Shown here: positions 1-8,232 of the stretch, piece by piece
Numbering within the stretch: position 1 is the stretch's first letter
How the letters are laid out: each line of letters opens with the position of its first letter
Source of the DNA: Mycobacterium cookii
GTDB taxonomy: Bacteria; Actinomycetota; Actinomycetes; Mycobacteriales; Mycobacteriaceae
NCBI RefSeq assembly: GCF_010727945.1
Contig: NZ_AP022569.1
Location: 2,232,001-2,296,000 of the forward strand
Direction: 5' to 3'
DNA length: 64,000 nt
Notes under the pieces: model-generated
What the model saw: only the letters and a program-made list of their open reading frames with translations
The model's database searches: none
What the model was told of the DNA's origin: nothing
Program-made: the position numbers and the translations under genes

Positions 1-638
1 AGTCCCATGCCCTCGCCGTGGCCGACGCCGAACATCGCCAGCACCAGGTTGCCCAGCATCAGAGCCAGCACGCCGAACATGCTGGCTACCAGCATCCGGG
101 TGAACTTCGGGGTGACGCGGATGGCACCGGTCTTGTAGACCACGAGCATGCCCGCGAACACGCCGAAGGTGCCCAGAATCGCCTGCCCGATCATCGTGCC
201 TGCGCTGGTGTTGGAGACCGTGAAGTGGGCCAGCAGGAAGGAAAACGCCCCGAGGAACAGCCCCTCCAGAGCCGCGTAGCTCAGGACGAGCACCGGGCTG
301 TCCTGCTTGCGCGCGAAGGTCCCGATCAGCACGAGCGCCAGACCGCCGAACGCGCCGACGAACGTGAACGGGGCGGCCAGCGCCATGTTGCCCGCCACCA
401 TGAAGTAGGAGACGGTGGCAACAACCGACAGCACCGCCAGGGTGATACCGGTCTTGGTGACGACGTCGTCGATGGTCAGCGGGCGGGAAACACCGGCCCG
501 CTGGTCGGTGTAGGGGGCATAGGGATCCGTCTGATGCCCGTATTGAGTCGCGGCTCCCGCGACGCCACTGCCAAACTGCGCGTATCCGCCGCGCTGCTTG
601 GGCAGCGAGCGAAATACCGGGTTGCTAGTCTCCCGCAC
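1..638 (-). CDS. Bax inhibitor-1/YccA family membrane protein (3' end outside window)
   Basis: Reading leftwards from a GTG at 638, preceded by a strong ribosome site (AGGAGAGGA), the frame stays open to the window edge, about 212 residues. A polar N-terminal stretch rich in Gly, Tyr and Gln is followed by at least five hydrophobic segments, including LAVLSVVATVSYFMVAG and LALMLGNLVLAMFGVGHG. This is the layout of bacterial Bax inhibitor-1/YccA proteins, the family of Rv1072, which also sits beside echA9. Members are multi-pass inner-membrane proteins of uncertain function, thought to affect ion leak or membrane-protein turnover. It is divergent from echA9 across a 175-base spacer. The family call is solid; the exact role is not known. 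Confidence 0.85.
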   Translation of the reverse strand, partial: MRETSNPVFRSLPKQRGGYAQFGSGVAGAATQYGHQTDPYAPYTDQRAGVSRPLTIDDVVTKTGITLAVLSVVATVSYFMVAGNMALAAPFTFVGAFGGLALVLIGTFARKQDSPVLVLSYAALEGLFLGAFSFLLAHFTVSNTSAGTMIGQAILGTFGVFAGMLVVYKTGAIRVTPKFTRMLVASMFGVLALMLGNLVLAMFGVGHGEGMG

Positions 639-739
639 CGTCGGTTCCTCTCCTGAGCTGTGACTTCGAGCTTGCGAATACATCGACAACGAACAACAGT
701 CCGGCCGGGTTCCCGGCCGGGCGCCATCCTGCCAAGACC

Positions 740-767
740 TTACCCGCGAGCGTCGTGATGCGGGTAA
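740..767. promoter_or_regulatory. Inverted repeat between divergent Bax-inhibitor and echA9 genes
   Basis: TTACCCGC at 740-747 is matched by GCGGGTAA at 760-767, with 12 bases between the arms. It lies in the shared promoter space of two divergent genes, 47 bases before the echA9 start. It may be an operator for a dimeric regulator or an RNA hairpin in the echA9 leader. No regulator can be named from sequence alone. Confidence 0.35.
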
Positions 768-813
768 CGATCTAGATTGCTGGTCAAGTCCACGTCGAGG
801 GGAGAACACGCGA

Positions 814-1851
814 GTGACGGACGAATCCGGCGAGGTCTTCGGCCACGTCGACAACGGTGTCGGCTTCGTGACGCTCAATCGCCCGAAGGCGATCAACTCG
901 CTGAATCAGACCATGATCGACGAGCTCAGCGTCGTCCTCGCGGCGTGGGAGCAGGACGCCACGGTCGGCGCGGTGGTGCTGTCCGGGGCCGGGGAGCGCG
1001 GGTTGTGCGCGGGCGGCGACGTGGTGGCGATCTACCACAGCGCACGCGCCGACGGCGTCGAGGCGAGACGGTTCTGGCACGACGAGTACCTCCTGAACGC
1101 CAAGATCGGCCGCTTCCCCAAGCCGTACGTGTCGCTGATGGACGGCATCGTGATGGGCGGCGGCGTGGGGGTGGGCGCACACGCCAACACCCGGGTGGTG
1201 ACCGACACGTCGAAGGTGGCCATGCCGGAGGTCGGGATCGGCTTCATCCCGGACGTCGGCGGCGCCTACCTGCTCTCGCGGGCACCGGGAGCGTTGGGCC
1301 TGCACGCCGCGCTCACCGGCGCGCCGTTCTCCGGCGCCGACGCGATCGCGCTGGGTTTTGCCGACCACTACGTGCCGCATGACAAGCTGGACGAGCTGCG
1401 CCAAGCGATCGCCGCCGACGGCGTCGCGCAGGCGATCGCCACCCACGCCATCGAGCCACCAGCCAGTGCGCTTGCCGCGCAACGGGATTGGATCGACGAG
1501 TGCTATGCCGGCGACACCGTTGCCGACATCGTCACGGCGCTGCGGAAACACGGCGCGGGGCCCGCCGACGACGCCGCCGATCTGATCGAAACCCGCTCCC
1601 CCATCGCGCTGTCGGTGACGCTGGAGGCGGTGCGCCGCGCCGCGAAGCTGGACTCACTGGAAGACGTTCTGGCCCAAGACTATCGGGTGTCGTCGGCGTC
1701 GCTGCGCTCGCACGATCTGGTGGAGGGCATCCGCGCCCAACTGGTCGATAAGGACCGCAACCCGAAGTGGTCGCCGGTTTCGCTGGCCGCGGTCACCGCA
1801 GCGGACATCGAGGCGTACTTCGCACCCGTCGAAGACGAACTGACGTTCTAA
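814..1851 (+). CDS. echA9: Enoyl-CoA hydratase/isomerase family protein EchA9, 3-hydroxyisobutyryl-CoA hydrolase type
   Basis: The 345-residue protein equals the length of M. tuberculosis EchA9 (Rv1071c) and has the longer crotonase layout of 3-hydroxyisobutyryl-CoA hydrolases rather than the 260-residue layout of hydratases. Visible features are the N-terminal [14 protein letters not shown] strand, the oxyanion-hole segment [12 protein letters not shown], the [11 protein letters not shown] loop, and [20 protein letters not shown] with the acidic catalytic residue. The likely reaction is thioester hydrolysis in valine catabolism. GTG start at 814 with AGGGGAG upstream. It is the first gene of an operon with echA8 (11-base gap) and the alpha/beta hydrolase. 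Confidence 0.88.
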   Translation: MTDESGEVFGHVDNGVGFVTLNRPKAINSLNQTMIDELSVVLAAWEQDATVGAVVLSGAGERGLCAGGDVVAIYHSARADGVEARRFWHDEYLLNAKIGRFPKPYVSLMDGIVMGGGVGVGAHANTRVVTDTSKVAMPEVGIGFIPDVGGAYLLSRAPGALGLHAALTGAPFSGADAIALGFADHYVPHDKLDELRQAIAADGVAQAIATHAIEPPASALAAQRDWIDECYAGDTVADIVTALRKHGAGPADDAADLIETRSPIALSVTLEAVRRAAKLDSLEDVLAQDYRVSSASLRSHDLVEGIRAQLVDKDRNPKWSPVSLAAVTAADIEAYFAPVEDELTF

Positions 1852-1862
1852 GAGGAGAGCAC

Positions 1863-2636
1863 ATGAGTTACGAGACCATCCTGGTCGAGCGCGAGGATCG
1901 CGTCGGCATCATCACGCTGAACCGGCCCAAGGCACTCAACGCGCTCAACAGCCAGGTGATGCACGAAGTCACCGCCGCAGCAGCCGAATTCGACGGCGAC
2001 ACCGGCATCGGGGCGATCATCATCACCGGTTCGGCGAAAGCGTTCGCTGCCGGCGCCGACATCAAGGAGATGTCCAGCCTGTCCTTCGCCGACGCGTTCG
2101 ACGCCGACTTCTTCGCGCCGTGGGGCAAGCTGGCCGCGGTGCGGACGCCGACGATCGCGGCGGTGGCCGGCCATGCGCTCGGCGGTGGCTGCGAACTCGC
2201 GATGATGTGCGATCTGCTGATCGCCGCCGACACAGCCAAATTCGGCCAGCCCGAGATCAAGCTCGGCGTGCTGCCGGGCATGGGCGGCTCGCAGCGACTG
2301 ACCCGGGCCATCGGCAAGGCCAAAGCGATGGACCTGATCCTGACCGGACGCACCATCGGCGCCGAAGAGGCCGAGCGCAGCGGACTGGTCTCCCGGGTGG
2401 TACCCGCAGACGACCTGCTGACCGAGGCCAAGGCCGTCGCCACCACCATTTCGCAGATGTCGCGCTCGGCTTCCCGGATGGCCAAGGAGGCGGTCAACCG
2501 CGCCTTCGAATCCACCTTGGCCGAGGGTCTGCTATACGAACGTCGGCTGTTCCATTCGACTTTCGCGACAGACGATCAGTCCGAAGGCATGGCCGCGTTC
2601 GTCGAGAAGCGGGCGCCGAACTTCACCCACCGCTAG
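1863..2636 (+). CDS. echA8: Enoyl-CoA hydratase EchA8
   Basis: The 257-residue crotonase matches the size of M. tuberculosis EchA8 (Rv1070c). It hydrates trans-2-enoyl-CoA to 3-hydroxyacyl-CoA in beta-oxidation. The oxyanion-hole motifs [11 protein letters not shown] and [17 protein letters not shown] are present, and the two catalytic glutamates are expected in the GGGCELA and GQPEIKLG segments. The ATG at 1863 follows AAGAGGAGAGC and gives the canonical [11 protein letters not shown] start; in-frame upstream codons lie within echA9. It sits between echA9 and a membrane hydrolase and is probably co-transcribed with both. Confidence 0.92.
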   Translation: MSYETILVEREDRVGIITLNRPKALNALNSQVMHEVTAAAAEFDGDTGIGAIIITGSAKAFAAGADIKEMSSLSFADAFDADFFAPWGKLAAVRTPTIAAVAGHALGGGCELAMMCDLLIAADTAKFGQPEIKLGVLPGMGGSQRLTRAIGKAKAMDLILTGRTIGAEEAERSGLVSRVVPADDLLTEAKAVATTISQMSRSASRMAKEAVNRAFESTLAEGLLYERRLFHSTFATDDQSEGMAAFVEKRAPNFTHR

Positions 2637-2645
2637 CGAGCCACG

Positions 2646-4340
2646 GTGACCGCGCCCGCCGACCAGACCACCGCCCCGGAGGAACCCACCCGGGCCGCCG
2701 GTCCAGAAGCATGGTGGGTGCGGCACTACACCTTCACCGGCACCGCGACCGGGCTGGTGTTCATCTGGTTGTCGATGACGCCGTCGCTGTTGCCGCGCGG
2801 GCCGTTGTTCCAAGGTTTGGTCAGCGGCTTCGCCGGAGCGTTCGGTTATTCCATCGGGGTTTTCGCGGTTTGGCTGGTCCGTTTCATGCTGTCGCGCGAC
2901 TCCAGCCCGCCGGCACCGCGAGCCGCGTGGCTGGTGCTGATCGGCGTCGGCGCGGTGAGCATGGTCGCGATGGTGGTCTGGTTTCACGTCTGGCAGGACC
3001 GGGTGCGCGACTTGATGGGAGTCAAACACCTGGTACCGCTGGACTATCCGTTGAGCGCCGCGTTGTCGTTGATCGTGTTGTTCGGTGTCGTCGAAACCGG
3101 CCAGCTCCTTCGACGGCTGGTGCACTTTCTGGATCTGCGCTTGGATCGCTTCGCGCCGCCACGGGTTTCGGCCGTCATCGTGGTCTCGTTGTTGGTGGCG
3201 CTGACCATCGCGTTGCTCAACGGCGTGGTGGTGAAGTTCGCGATGCGCACCATGAACAACACCTTCGCGTCGGTGAACAACGAAATGGATCCCGACACCG
3301 CCGCGCCCAAGACCACCCTGCGTTCCGGTGGGCCGCAATCTCTGGTGTCGTGGGAATCGCTGGGACACCAGGGACGCATCTTCATCAAGGGCGGACCCAC
3401 CGTCGCTCAGCTCACCGCGTTCAACGGTGCCCCGGCGACCGAGCCGATCCGCGCCTACGCGGGACTGAATACCGCAGACGGCATCACCGCGGCCGCCGAA
3501 ATGGCTGCGCGAGAGTTGCAGCGCACGGGCGGATTACGTCGCGCCGTCGTCGCGGTGGGCACCACCACCGGTACCGGGTGGATCAACGAGGCGGAAGCCG
3601 ACGCACTGGAGTACATGTACAACGGCAACACCGCGGTCGTGAGCATGCAGTACTCGTTCCTGCCCAGCTGGCTGTCATTCCTGGTGGACAAGGAGAACGC
3701 CCGCCAGGCCGGCCAGGCGTTGTTCGAAGCGGTCGACCGACTGGTGCGACAGCTGCCAGAAGCCCAGCGCCCCAAGATCGTTGTGTTCGGCGAAAGCCTC
3801 GGCTCGTTCGGCGGCGAGGCCCCGTTCATGAGTCTCAACAACGTGCTGGCCCGCACCGACGGTGCGCTGTTCTCCGGGCCGACGTTCAAGAACACCATCT
3901 GGACCGATCTGACCGCGACCCGCGACCGCGGAAGCCCGGAGTGGCTTCCGATTTACGACCGCGGCCACTACGCCCGCTTTGTGGCACGGCCCGTCGATTT
4001 GAATCGCCCTGATCCGCAGTGGAATTCGCCACGGGTGGTATATCTGCAGCACGCCTCTGATCCGATCGCGTGGTGGAATCCCGGCTTGTTGTTCCGCAAA
4101 CCGGACTGGCTCAGCGAAAAGCGGGGCTATGACGTGCTTCCCGAGACCGAATGGGTTCCGGTAGTGACGTTTCTGCAGGTTTCGGCCGACATGGCGGTGG
4201 CGACCGATGTCCCCCAGGGCCATGGCCATGTGTATGTCGCCGACGTCGCCGACGGGTGGGCGGCGGTGCTGCGGCCGCCGGGCTGGACGCCGGACAAGAC
4301 CGCCAGGCTGCGCCCGATGCTGCGCGCCAGCGATGGCTAA
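2646..4340 (+). CDS. Membrane alpha/beta-hydrolase family protein (Rv1069c type)
   Basis: This 564-residue protein has an N-terminal half with several hydrophobic segments (about residues 35-55, 65-85, 95-120, 140-160 and 185-205) and a cytosolic or periplasmic C-terminal hydrolase half. The nucleophile elbow GESLGSFGGEAPF is clear near residue 385, so a serine hydrolase or lipase is expected. The layout fits the Abhydrolase_9 family with its dedicated N-terminal membrane domain, the family of Rv1069c, and the position after echA8 is the same. GTG start at 2646, nine bases after echA8. The substrate is unknown; a lipid ester is the natural guess given the neighbours. Confidence 0.8.
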   Translation: MTAPADQTTAPEEPTRAAGPEAWWVRHYTFTGTATGLVFIWLSMTPSLLPRGPLFQGLVSGFAGAFGYSIGVFAVWLVRFMLSRDSSPPAPRAAWLVLIGVGAVSMVAMVVWFHVWQDRVRDLMGVKHLVPLDYPLSAALSLIVLFGVVETGQLLRRLVHFLDLRLDRFAPPRVSAVIVVSLLVALTIALLNGVVVKFAMRTMNNTFASVNNEMDPDTAAPKTTLRSGGPQSLVSWESLGHQGRIFIKGGPTVAQLTAFNGAPATEPIRAYAGLNTADGITAAAEMAARELQRTGGLRRAVVAVGTTTGTGWINEAEADALEYMYNGNTAVVSMQYSFLPSWLSFLVDKENARQAGQALFEAVDRLVRQLPEAQRPKIVVFGESLGSFGGEAPFMSLNNVLARTDGALFSGPTFKNTIWTDLTATRDRGSPEWLPIYDRGHYARFVARPVDLNRPDPQWNSPRVVYLQHASDPIAWWNPGLLFRKPDWLSEKRGYDVLPETEWVPVVTFLQVSADMAVATDVPQGHGHVYVADVADGWAAVLRPPGWTPDKTARLRPMLRASDG

Positions 4341-4452
4341 CGCCAGATGAACGGGCGCTGTGAGTGAGCCAAGGGTTGGCGCGGATACCTAGCACCGCGA
4401 TCAGTCAAGTGGCAATATCTCCGTCATCGGATCCCATGAAGGGGAGTGATCG

Positions 4453-4740
4453 ATGACCTGGACTATTCCATCGGGAGTGGGCCGCGCTGTGACCAAGGTC
4501 GCGGCGGCAGGCGTTCTTTTTGCCTCGCCCGTCGCCGCGCTCGGTGGACCGGCGTTCGCGGCGACTGGCTTCGCCGACACACCGAACGTGCTGCCGGCGG
4601 CGCCGCCGGCAGATCCGCCTCCTGCGCCTGCGCCCCCTGCGCCTCCCGGGCACGGCGAGTACTACAACCCCCAGGACTACAACGACTGGTACAACATGGG
4701 CTCCGACGGTGGAGGTGGCGGAGGCGGAGGCGGCGGCTAA
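4453..4740 (+). CDS. Small secreted proline-rich protein with poly-glycine tail
   Basis: A 95-residue protein begins at ATG 4453 after AAGGGGAGTG. Residues 1-36 form a signal peptide (Arg and Lys, then a hydrophobic AAAGVLFASPVAAL core, ending at AFA). The mature part has a run of Pro-Ala-Pro repeats at residues 50-66, an aromatic and acidic patch (YYNPQDYNDWYNMGSD), and ends in ten glycines. Its stop codon overlaps the stop of the convergent rhodanese gene. In M. tuberculosis this position holds PE_PGRS genes, to which it is not related. The function is unknown. The codon pattern and signal peptide support a real gene. Confidence 0.7.
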   Translation: MTWTIPSGVGRAVTKVAAAGVLFASPVAALGGPAFAATGFADTPNVLPAAPPADPPPAPAPPAPPGHGEYYNPQDYNDWYNMGSDGGGGGGGGGG

Positions 4741-5123
4741 GTCGCTGCCAGCGCTCCGGCGGCGGCCAGCGCCTTGAAGCCGCCGACGACGTCTGTCGCG
4801 CGGTGCAGCCCCAGGTCCTGCAGCGCAACCGCGGCCAGACTCGACGTGTAGCCCTCCGAACAGAGCACCACCCATTCCACGTCGTCGCTGACGGCTTGGG
4901 GCAGTCGGGCTTCGCTGGTCGGGTCGCAGCGCCACTCCAGCACGTTACGTTCGATGACGATCGCCCGCAGCGACTCGGGCACCTCCCCCTCCTTCGCTCG
5001 TTGGCCCTGCGGTCGGATGTCGACCAGCAACGCGCCGCGCCGCACCGCCGCGGGCACGTCTTCGGCGGCCAGACGGTGCAACCGGGTACGTGCCGTGTCC
5101 AGGATCTGATCGATGCGGCTCAT
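4737..5123 (-). CDS. Rhodanese-like domain protein (Rv1066 type)
   Basis: The protein is 128 residues when started at ATG 5123, which overlaps the upstream dioxygenase stop by four bases (ATGA), a sign of translational coupling. It has the rhodanese core: ALLVDIRP near residue 35 and the active-site loop VVLCSEGYTSS, with Cys as sulfur acceptor, followed by AAVALQDLGLHRATDVVGGF. It probably transfers or carries sulfane sulfur. The pairing with cysteine dioxygenase is the same as Rv1066-Rv1065 and suggests a job in sulfur handling after cysteine oxidation. Confidence 0.87.
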   Translation of the reverse strand: MSRIDQILDTARTRLHRLAAEDVPAAVRRGALLVDIRPQGQRAKEGEVPESLRAIVIERNVLEWRCDPTSEARLPQAVSDDVEWVVLCSEGYTSSLAAVALQDLGLHRATDVVGGFKALAAAGALAAT

Positions 5124-5701
5124 AGATTCTCCGGTTGGTCGGTCAACTCGGTTCGCTGCCGGCGCAGCCGCTGCTCGGCGGTGACCTCGTAGTACGACAT
5201 CACGGTCAGCGGAGGCGAATACGCGTGCACGCTCAGCGACGGCCCCCGGATGTCGGTCAGCGACGAAGAACGCGGACCTGTCGGCGCCCACACCACGTCA
5301 TGCACCCAGCCCAGCGGGAACGCGGCCTGATCCCCGGCTTTCAACCGTCGGCAGCGCAATCTTTCACCGTCCCAACGGAATTCGTCCAGTGACCCGGACA
5401 GTAAGGTCAGTGCGCCCAGCGACCCGCCGTGGTCGTGCAATTCGGTGCGGTGCCCGGGCACCCAGCTGATCAGCCAGACGTCGACCTCGTCGTCGCCGTG
5501 CAGCCGGGCGAACCACCGGTCGTCGGTGGGCACACCGCCCGGCGGGACCACATGGTCGTAACGGCCCCGCAGGACGTCGTCGGCGGTTCGGTCCGTGATG
5601 TGCAACAGGTCGGCGAGCCGCAGCCGGGTGGGACCGGGAACCGATCGCAGCGCAGGCGGGCCGGACCGCGCAGGGGCGGAAACCAGGTTGGCGGAAACCA
5701 T
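5120..5701 (-). CDS. Cysteine dioxygenase family protein (Rv1065 type)
   Basis: The 193-residue cupin contains ELHDHGGSLGALTLLSG near residues 88-104, the metal-binding His-x-His signature, and a second histidine in LGWVHDVV. Cysteine dioxygenases oxidise cysteine to cysteine sulfinate with a mononuclear iron. The bacterial family lacks the strictly conserved cysteine-tyrosine crosslink of mammals, so a thiol dioxygenase acting on another thiol cannot be excluded. ATG start at 5701. The downstream rhodanese overlaps it by four bases, so the two form an operon. It is divergent from lpqV. Confidence 0.82.
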   Translation of the reverse strand: MVSANLVSAPARSGPPALRSVPGPTRLRLADLLHITDRTADDVLRGRYDHVVPPGGVPTDDRWFARLHGDDEVDVWLISWVPGHRTELHDHGGSLGALTLLSGSLDEFRWDGERLRCRRLKAGDQAAFPLGWVHDVVWAPTGPRSSSLTDIRGPSLSVHAYSPPLTVMSYYEVTAEQRLRRQRTELTDQPENL

Positions 5702-5760
5702 TCAGGAATCTCCAAAGCGAACGGGCGAAGGATGGGGACGGCGGCATGGGCCCTATCTCC

Positions 5761-5800
5761 CGGCTCCTCCGCAGGCCGTTGCGGCCCGCATCGTCGCCGA
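5761..5800. repeat. Dispersed intergenic repeat, copy 1
   Basis: About 40 bases here match 47898-47938, with four substitutions and one single-base indel. The last 20 bases (5781-5800) are identical in the two copies. Both lie between genes: this one in the divergent dioxygenase-lpqV spacer. It does not look like a coding remnant. Confidence 0.6.
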
Positions 5801-5860
5801 GGTCAGGGCCGACAACACTCCCAAAACCCGGTTCGCAGCATCACGGCCGCCAGTGTTGCA

Positions 5861-5873
5861 TAGATTGACCGCA
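5861..5873 (+). promoter_or_regulatory. Putative -10 box of a leaderless lpqV transcript
   Basis: TAGATT at 5861-5866 fits the mycobacterial TANNNT -10 element, and the ATG of lpqV starts six bases after it. No Shine-Dalgarno sequence is visible. A transcript starting at the A of the ATG would be leaderless, a common situation in mycobacteria. No clear -35 was recognised. Confidence 0.45.
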
Positions 5874-6301
5874 TGCGGTCGGCCCCTCGTCGTCTCCTGG
5901 TCTGGGGCGCGGTCGCCGTGATCGGTGCCGCGCCGGGCTGCTCGACCGGCGGGAAGAACGCCCCGTCGGCCGCCGTAACGTCCGCGGCCGGGCTGACCGC
6001 TGCCGCTCCGGCACGGCCCGGCACCGTCTCGCTGTCACCTGCCGGCGTCACGACCAAGATCGACGTGCCCGCGCACTCGACCGAAGAGGAGTACTTCCAG
6101 GCCTGTCACGCGGCGTCTATCTGGATGAAGGGTCATCCGGCCGACCGCCGGCTGCTGGTCGAGACCTACTTGGCCGCGGTGCAGAAGCCGGGTGCCGTAG
6201 GTCCGGGCACCTGGAACACCCCTTGGGCGGCGCTGTCGCTGCCGCAACAGGCCGGGGTGATCGTCGCGGCCAAAGCGGCCGCCAACGACGAGTGCGGTTG
6301 A
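5873..6301 (+). CDS. lpqV: Lipoprotein LpqV
   Basis: This 142-residue protein has a lipoprotein signal peptide: MRSAPRRLL, a short hydrophobic stretch, then APGC with the lipidated cysteine near residue 23. LpqV of M. tuberculosis (Rv1064c, 139 residues) has the same length and neighbours. The mature domain carries two cysteines (YFQACHAASIW and the C-terminal NDECG) that could form a disulfide outside the cytoplasm, and a conserved PGTWNTPWAALSLPQQAG segment. The function is unknown. The -10 box sits so close to the ATG that a leaderless message is likely. Confidence 0.82.
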   Translation: MRSAPRRLLVWGAVAVIGAAPGCSTGGKNAPSAAVTSAAGLTAAAPARPGTVSLSPAGVTTKIDVPAHSTEEEYFQACHAASIWMKGHPADRRLLVETYLAAVQKPGAVGPGTWNTPWAALSLPQQAGVIVAAKAAANDECG

Positions 6302-6374
6302 GCGCCCGCGCTGCCGGCACCGCAATTCGGATCACGGTTGAGAAAACCCGGTCGCCACCCGCCAAGATGGACCC

Positions 6375-7379
6375 ATGACCGATCCCGACCCGCTGCCCGC
6401 GTCCGGCAATGCGCCCCGGGTGGCGTTGGCTCTCGGCAGCGGCGGAGCCCGCGGCTACGCCCACATCGGGGTGATTCACGAGCTGCGCGACCGCGGCTAC
6501 CAGATCGCCGGAATCGCCGGCTCGTCGATGGGCGCGCTCGTCGGCGGTCTGCAGGCGGCGGATCATCTCGACGAATTCGCCGACTGGGCAAGGTCGTTGA
6601 CGCAGCGCGCCATTCTGCGCCTACTCGATCCGTCGATCATGGCGGCCGGCGTGCTGCGGGCTGAGAAGATCCTCGACGCGGTGCGCGACATCCTCGGCGA
6701 CGTCTGCATCGAGGAGCTCCCGATTCCCTACACCGCAGTGGCCACCGATCTGCTGACCGGCAAGTCGGTGTGGCTGCAGCGCGGGCCGGTCGACGAAGCC
6801 ATCCGGGCATCGATCGCGATCCCTGGGGTGATCGCGCCGCACGTCGTCGGCGGCAGACTGCTCGCCGACGGCGGAATCCTGGACCCGCTGCCGATGGCGC
6901 CCATCGCCGCTGTCAACGCCGACCTGACCATCGCGGTCAGCTTGTCCGGTAGCGAAACCATCGCCGACTCCGAGTCCGAATCCCGATTGTCGACAGACTG
7001 GCTCAACCGGATGCTGCGCAGCACGTCGGCGCTGTTCGACAGCGCATCGGCCCGCTCGCTGTTCAGTCGGTTCGGGGCCTCGGACGCCGAGGACGTCGAG
7101 GCCGACGTCGACGAAACACCGGAAGACGTGTCCGACGACGAACCCGAGGTGCCCAGGCTGGGCAGCTTCGAGGTGATGAACCGCACCATCGACATCGCCC
7201 AGGCCGCGCTGGCGCGGCACACCCTGGCCGCCTACCCGCCGGATTTGTTGATCGAGGTTCCGCGCTCGGCCTGCCGCAGCCTGGAATTCCATCGTGCCGC
7301 CGAGGTGATCGAGATCGGCCGCGAGCTGGCGACCCAAGCGCTGGACAACCTCGATTGGCCGCCGCCGCCGATCACCTGA
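6375..7379 (+). CDS. Patatin-like phospholipase (Rv1063c type)
   Basis: The 334-residue protein has the full patatin set: oxyanion loop GSGGARGYAHIGV near residues 22-34, nucleophile GSSMGALVGG near residues 54-63, and the catalytic aspartate in LADGGILDPLP. These form the Ser-Asp dyad of lipid acyl hydrolases. A Glu/Asp-rich stretch (EDVEADVDETPEDVSDDEPE) lies around residues 236-260. ATG start at 6375. It is convergent with a second patatin gene; the stops overlap by eight bases. The substrate is unknown; membrane or storage lipids are likely. Confidence 0.88.
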   Translation: MTDPDPLPASGNAPRVALALGSGGARGYAHIGVIHELRDRGYQIAGIAGSSMGALVGGLQAADHLDEFADWARSLTQRAILRLLDPSIMAAGVLRAEKILDAVRDILGDVCIEELPIPYTAVATDLLTGKSVWLQRGPVDEAIRASIAIPGVIAPHVVGGRLLADGGILDPLPMAPIAAVNADLTIAVSLSGSETIADSESESRLSTDWLNRMLRSTSALFDSASARSLFSRFGASDAEDVEADVDETPEDVSDDEPEVPRLGSFEVMNRTIDIAQAALARHTLAAYPPDLLIEVPRSACRSLEFHRAAEVIEIGRELATQALDNLDWPPPPIT

Positions 7380-8232
7380 GACCGAGGAAGTCGGCGACGT
7401 GCGCCGCCTGCCGCCGGCCCTGCGCGCGCCCGGCCGCCGCCGAACCTCGCCGGCAGCGCGGATCCAGTGGATTGGCCCCGAACGCCGCCAGCGACTCGTC
7501 GTCGGCGAACACCCCGAGGGCCGCACCGGGGAATGCGTCGATCTCGGCGGCCGATCCGGCACCGAACGGCGACGGGGCCGATTCGCCCGCGGGCACCAGC
7601 ACCACGGCGACGCCGCAATCATGGGCGAGGTGGAGGTTGATCGTGCTGCCGATGCCGCCGTCCATGTAACGGGTGTCTCCGATCGTCACCGGCGGCCATG
7701 CTCCCGGTATGGCGCAACTGGCGGCCACCGCGTCGACGAGGTCGACTCCGGAGTCGCGGTCGAACACCACAAGTTCGCCGGTGGCGATGTCGACGGCGGT
7801 CACCCGCAGCACCCGGTCGGGCCAGCTGTGTAACGGTAGTCGCTGCGCAATCACGTTGCGCCGCACCGGTTCGTCGACTGTGTCGGTCTTCAGGGCGACC
7901 TGTCCGATCCGCTGCCGTTTTTCCAGGACCGTGGCGTCCGGATCCGACAGGGCGGCCAGGAACAGGTCGGTCACGGCATCGACGGCGACGCCGGGATCGA
8001 TTTCGGCCGACTCCTCAGCCACCTGGCGCGCATACAGATCGGCAAGGCTACGGCCGCTGCTGATCTGCGCGACCACGGCTGAGCCGGCTGAGGTGCCAAG
8101 CAGCACATCGGATTCCAGCAGTGCCTGCGCCGCGGCGGGCGATTCGTCGGCAATACCGAGCAGAATCCCTGTCTGCCATGCGATTCCGGCTACCCCGCCG
8201 CCGCCGAGCACCAGCGCGCGCTGCCCCCTCAT
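7372..8232 (-). CDS. Patatin-like phospholipase (Rv1062 type)
   Basis: The 286-residue protein starts at ATG 8232, giving MRGQRALVLGGGGVAGIAW, the glycine-rich oxyanion loop. The nucleophile motif GTSAGSAVV is near residue 47 and the catalytic aspartate lies in MDGGIGSTINLHLA. Rv1062 (285 residues) is the same size and in the same order. The start overlaps the stop of the upstream amidotransferase gene by four bases. Only distantly similar to its convergent neighbour, so this is an old pair and not a recent duplication. Confidence 0.87.
   Translation of the reverse strand: MRGQRALVLGGGGVAGIAWQTGILLGIADESPAAAQALLESDVLLGTSAGSAVVAQISSGRSLADLYARQVAEESAEIDPGVAVDAVTDLFLAALSDPDATVLEKRQRIGQVALKTDTVDEPVRRNVIAQRLPLHSWPDRVLRVTAVDIATGELVVFDRDSGVDLVDAVAASCAIPGAWPPVTIGDTRYMDGGIGSTINLHLAHDCGVAVVLVPAGESAPSPFGAGSAAEIDAFPGAALGVFADDESLAAFGANPLDPRCRRGSAAAGRAQGRRQAAHVADFLGLR

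Noticed and set aside
2120..4012. 630-codon plus-strand frame over echA8 and the hydrolase gene
   Set aside because: It is a shadow of the genes in another frame: Arg and His rich, no fold pattern, and the real genes have clear motifs.
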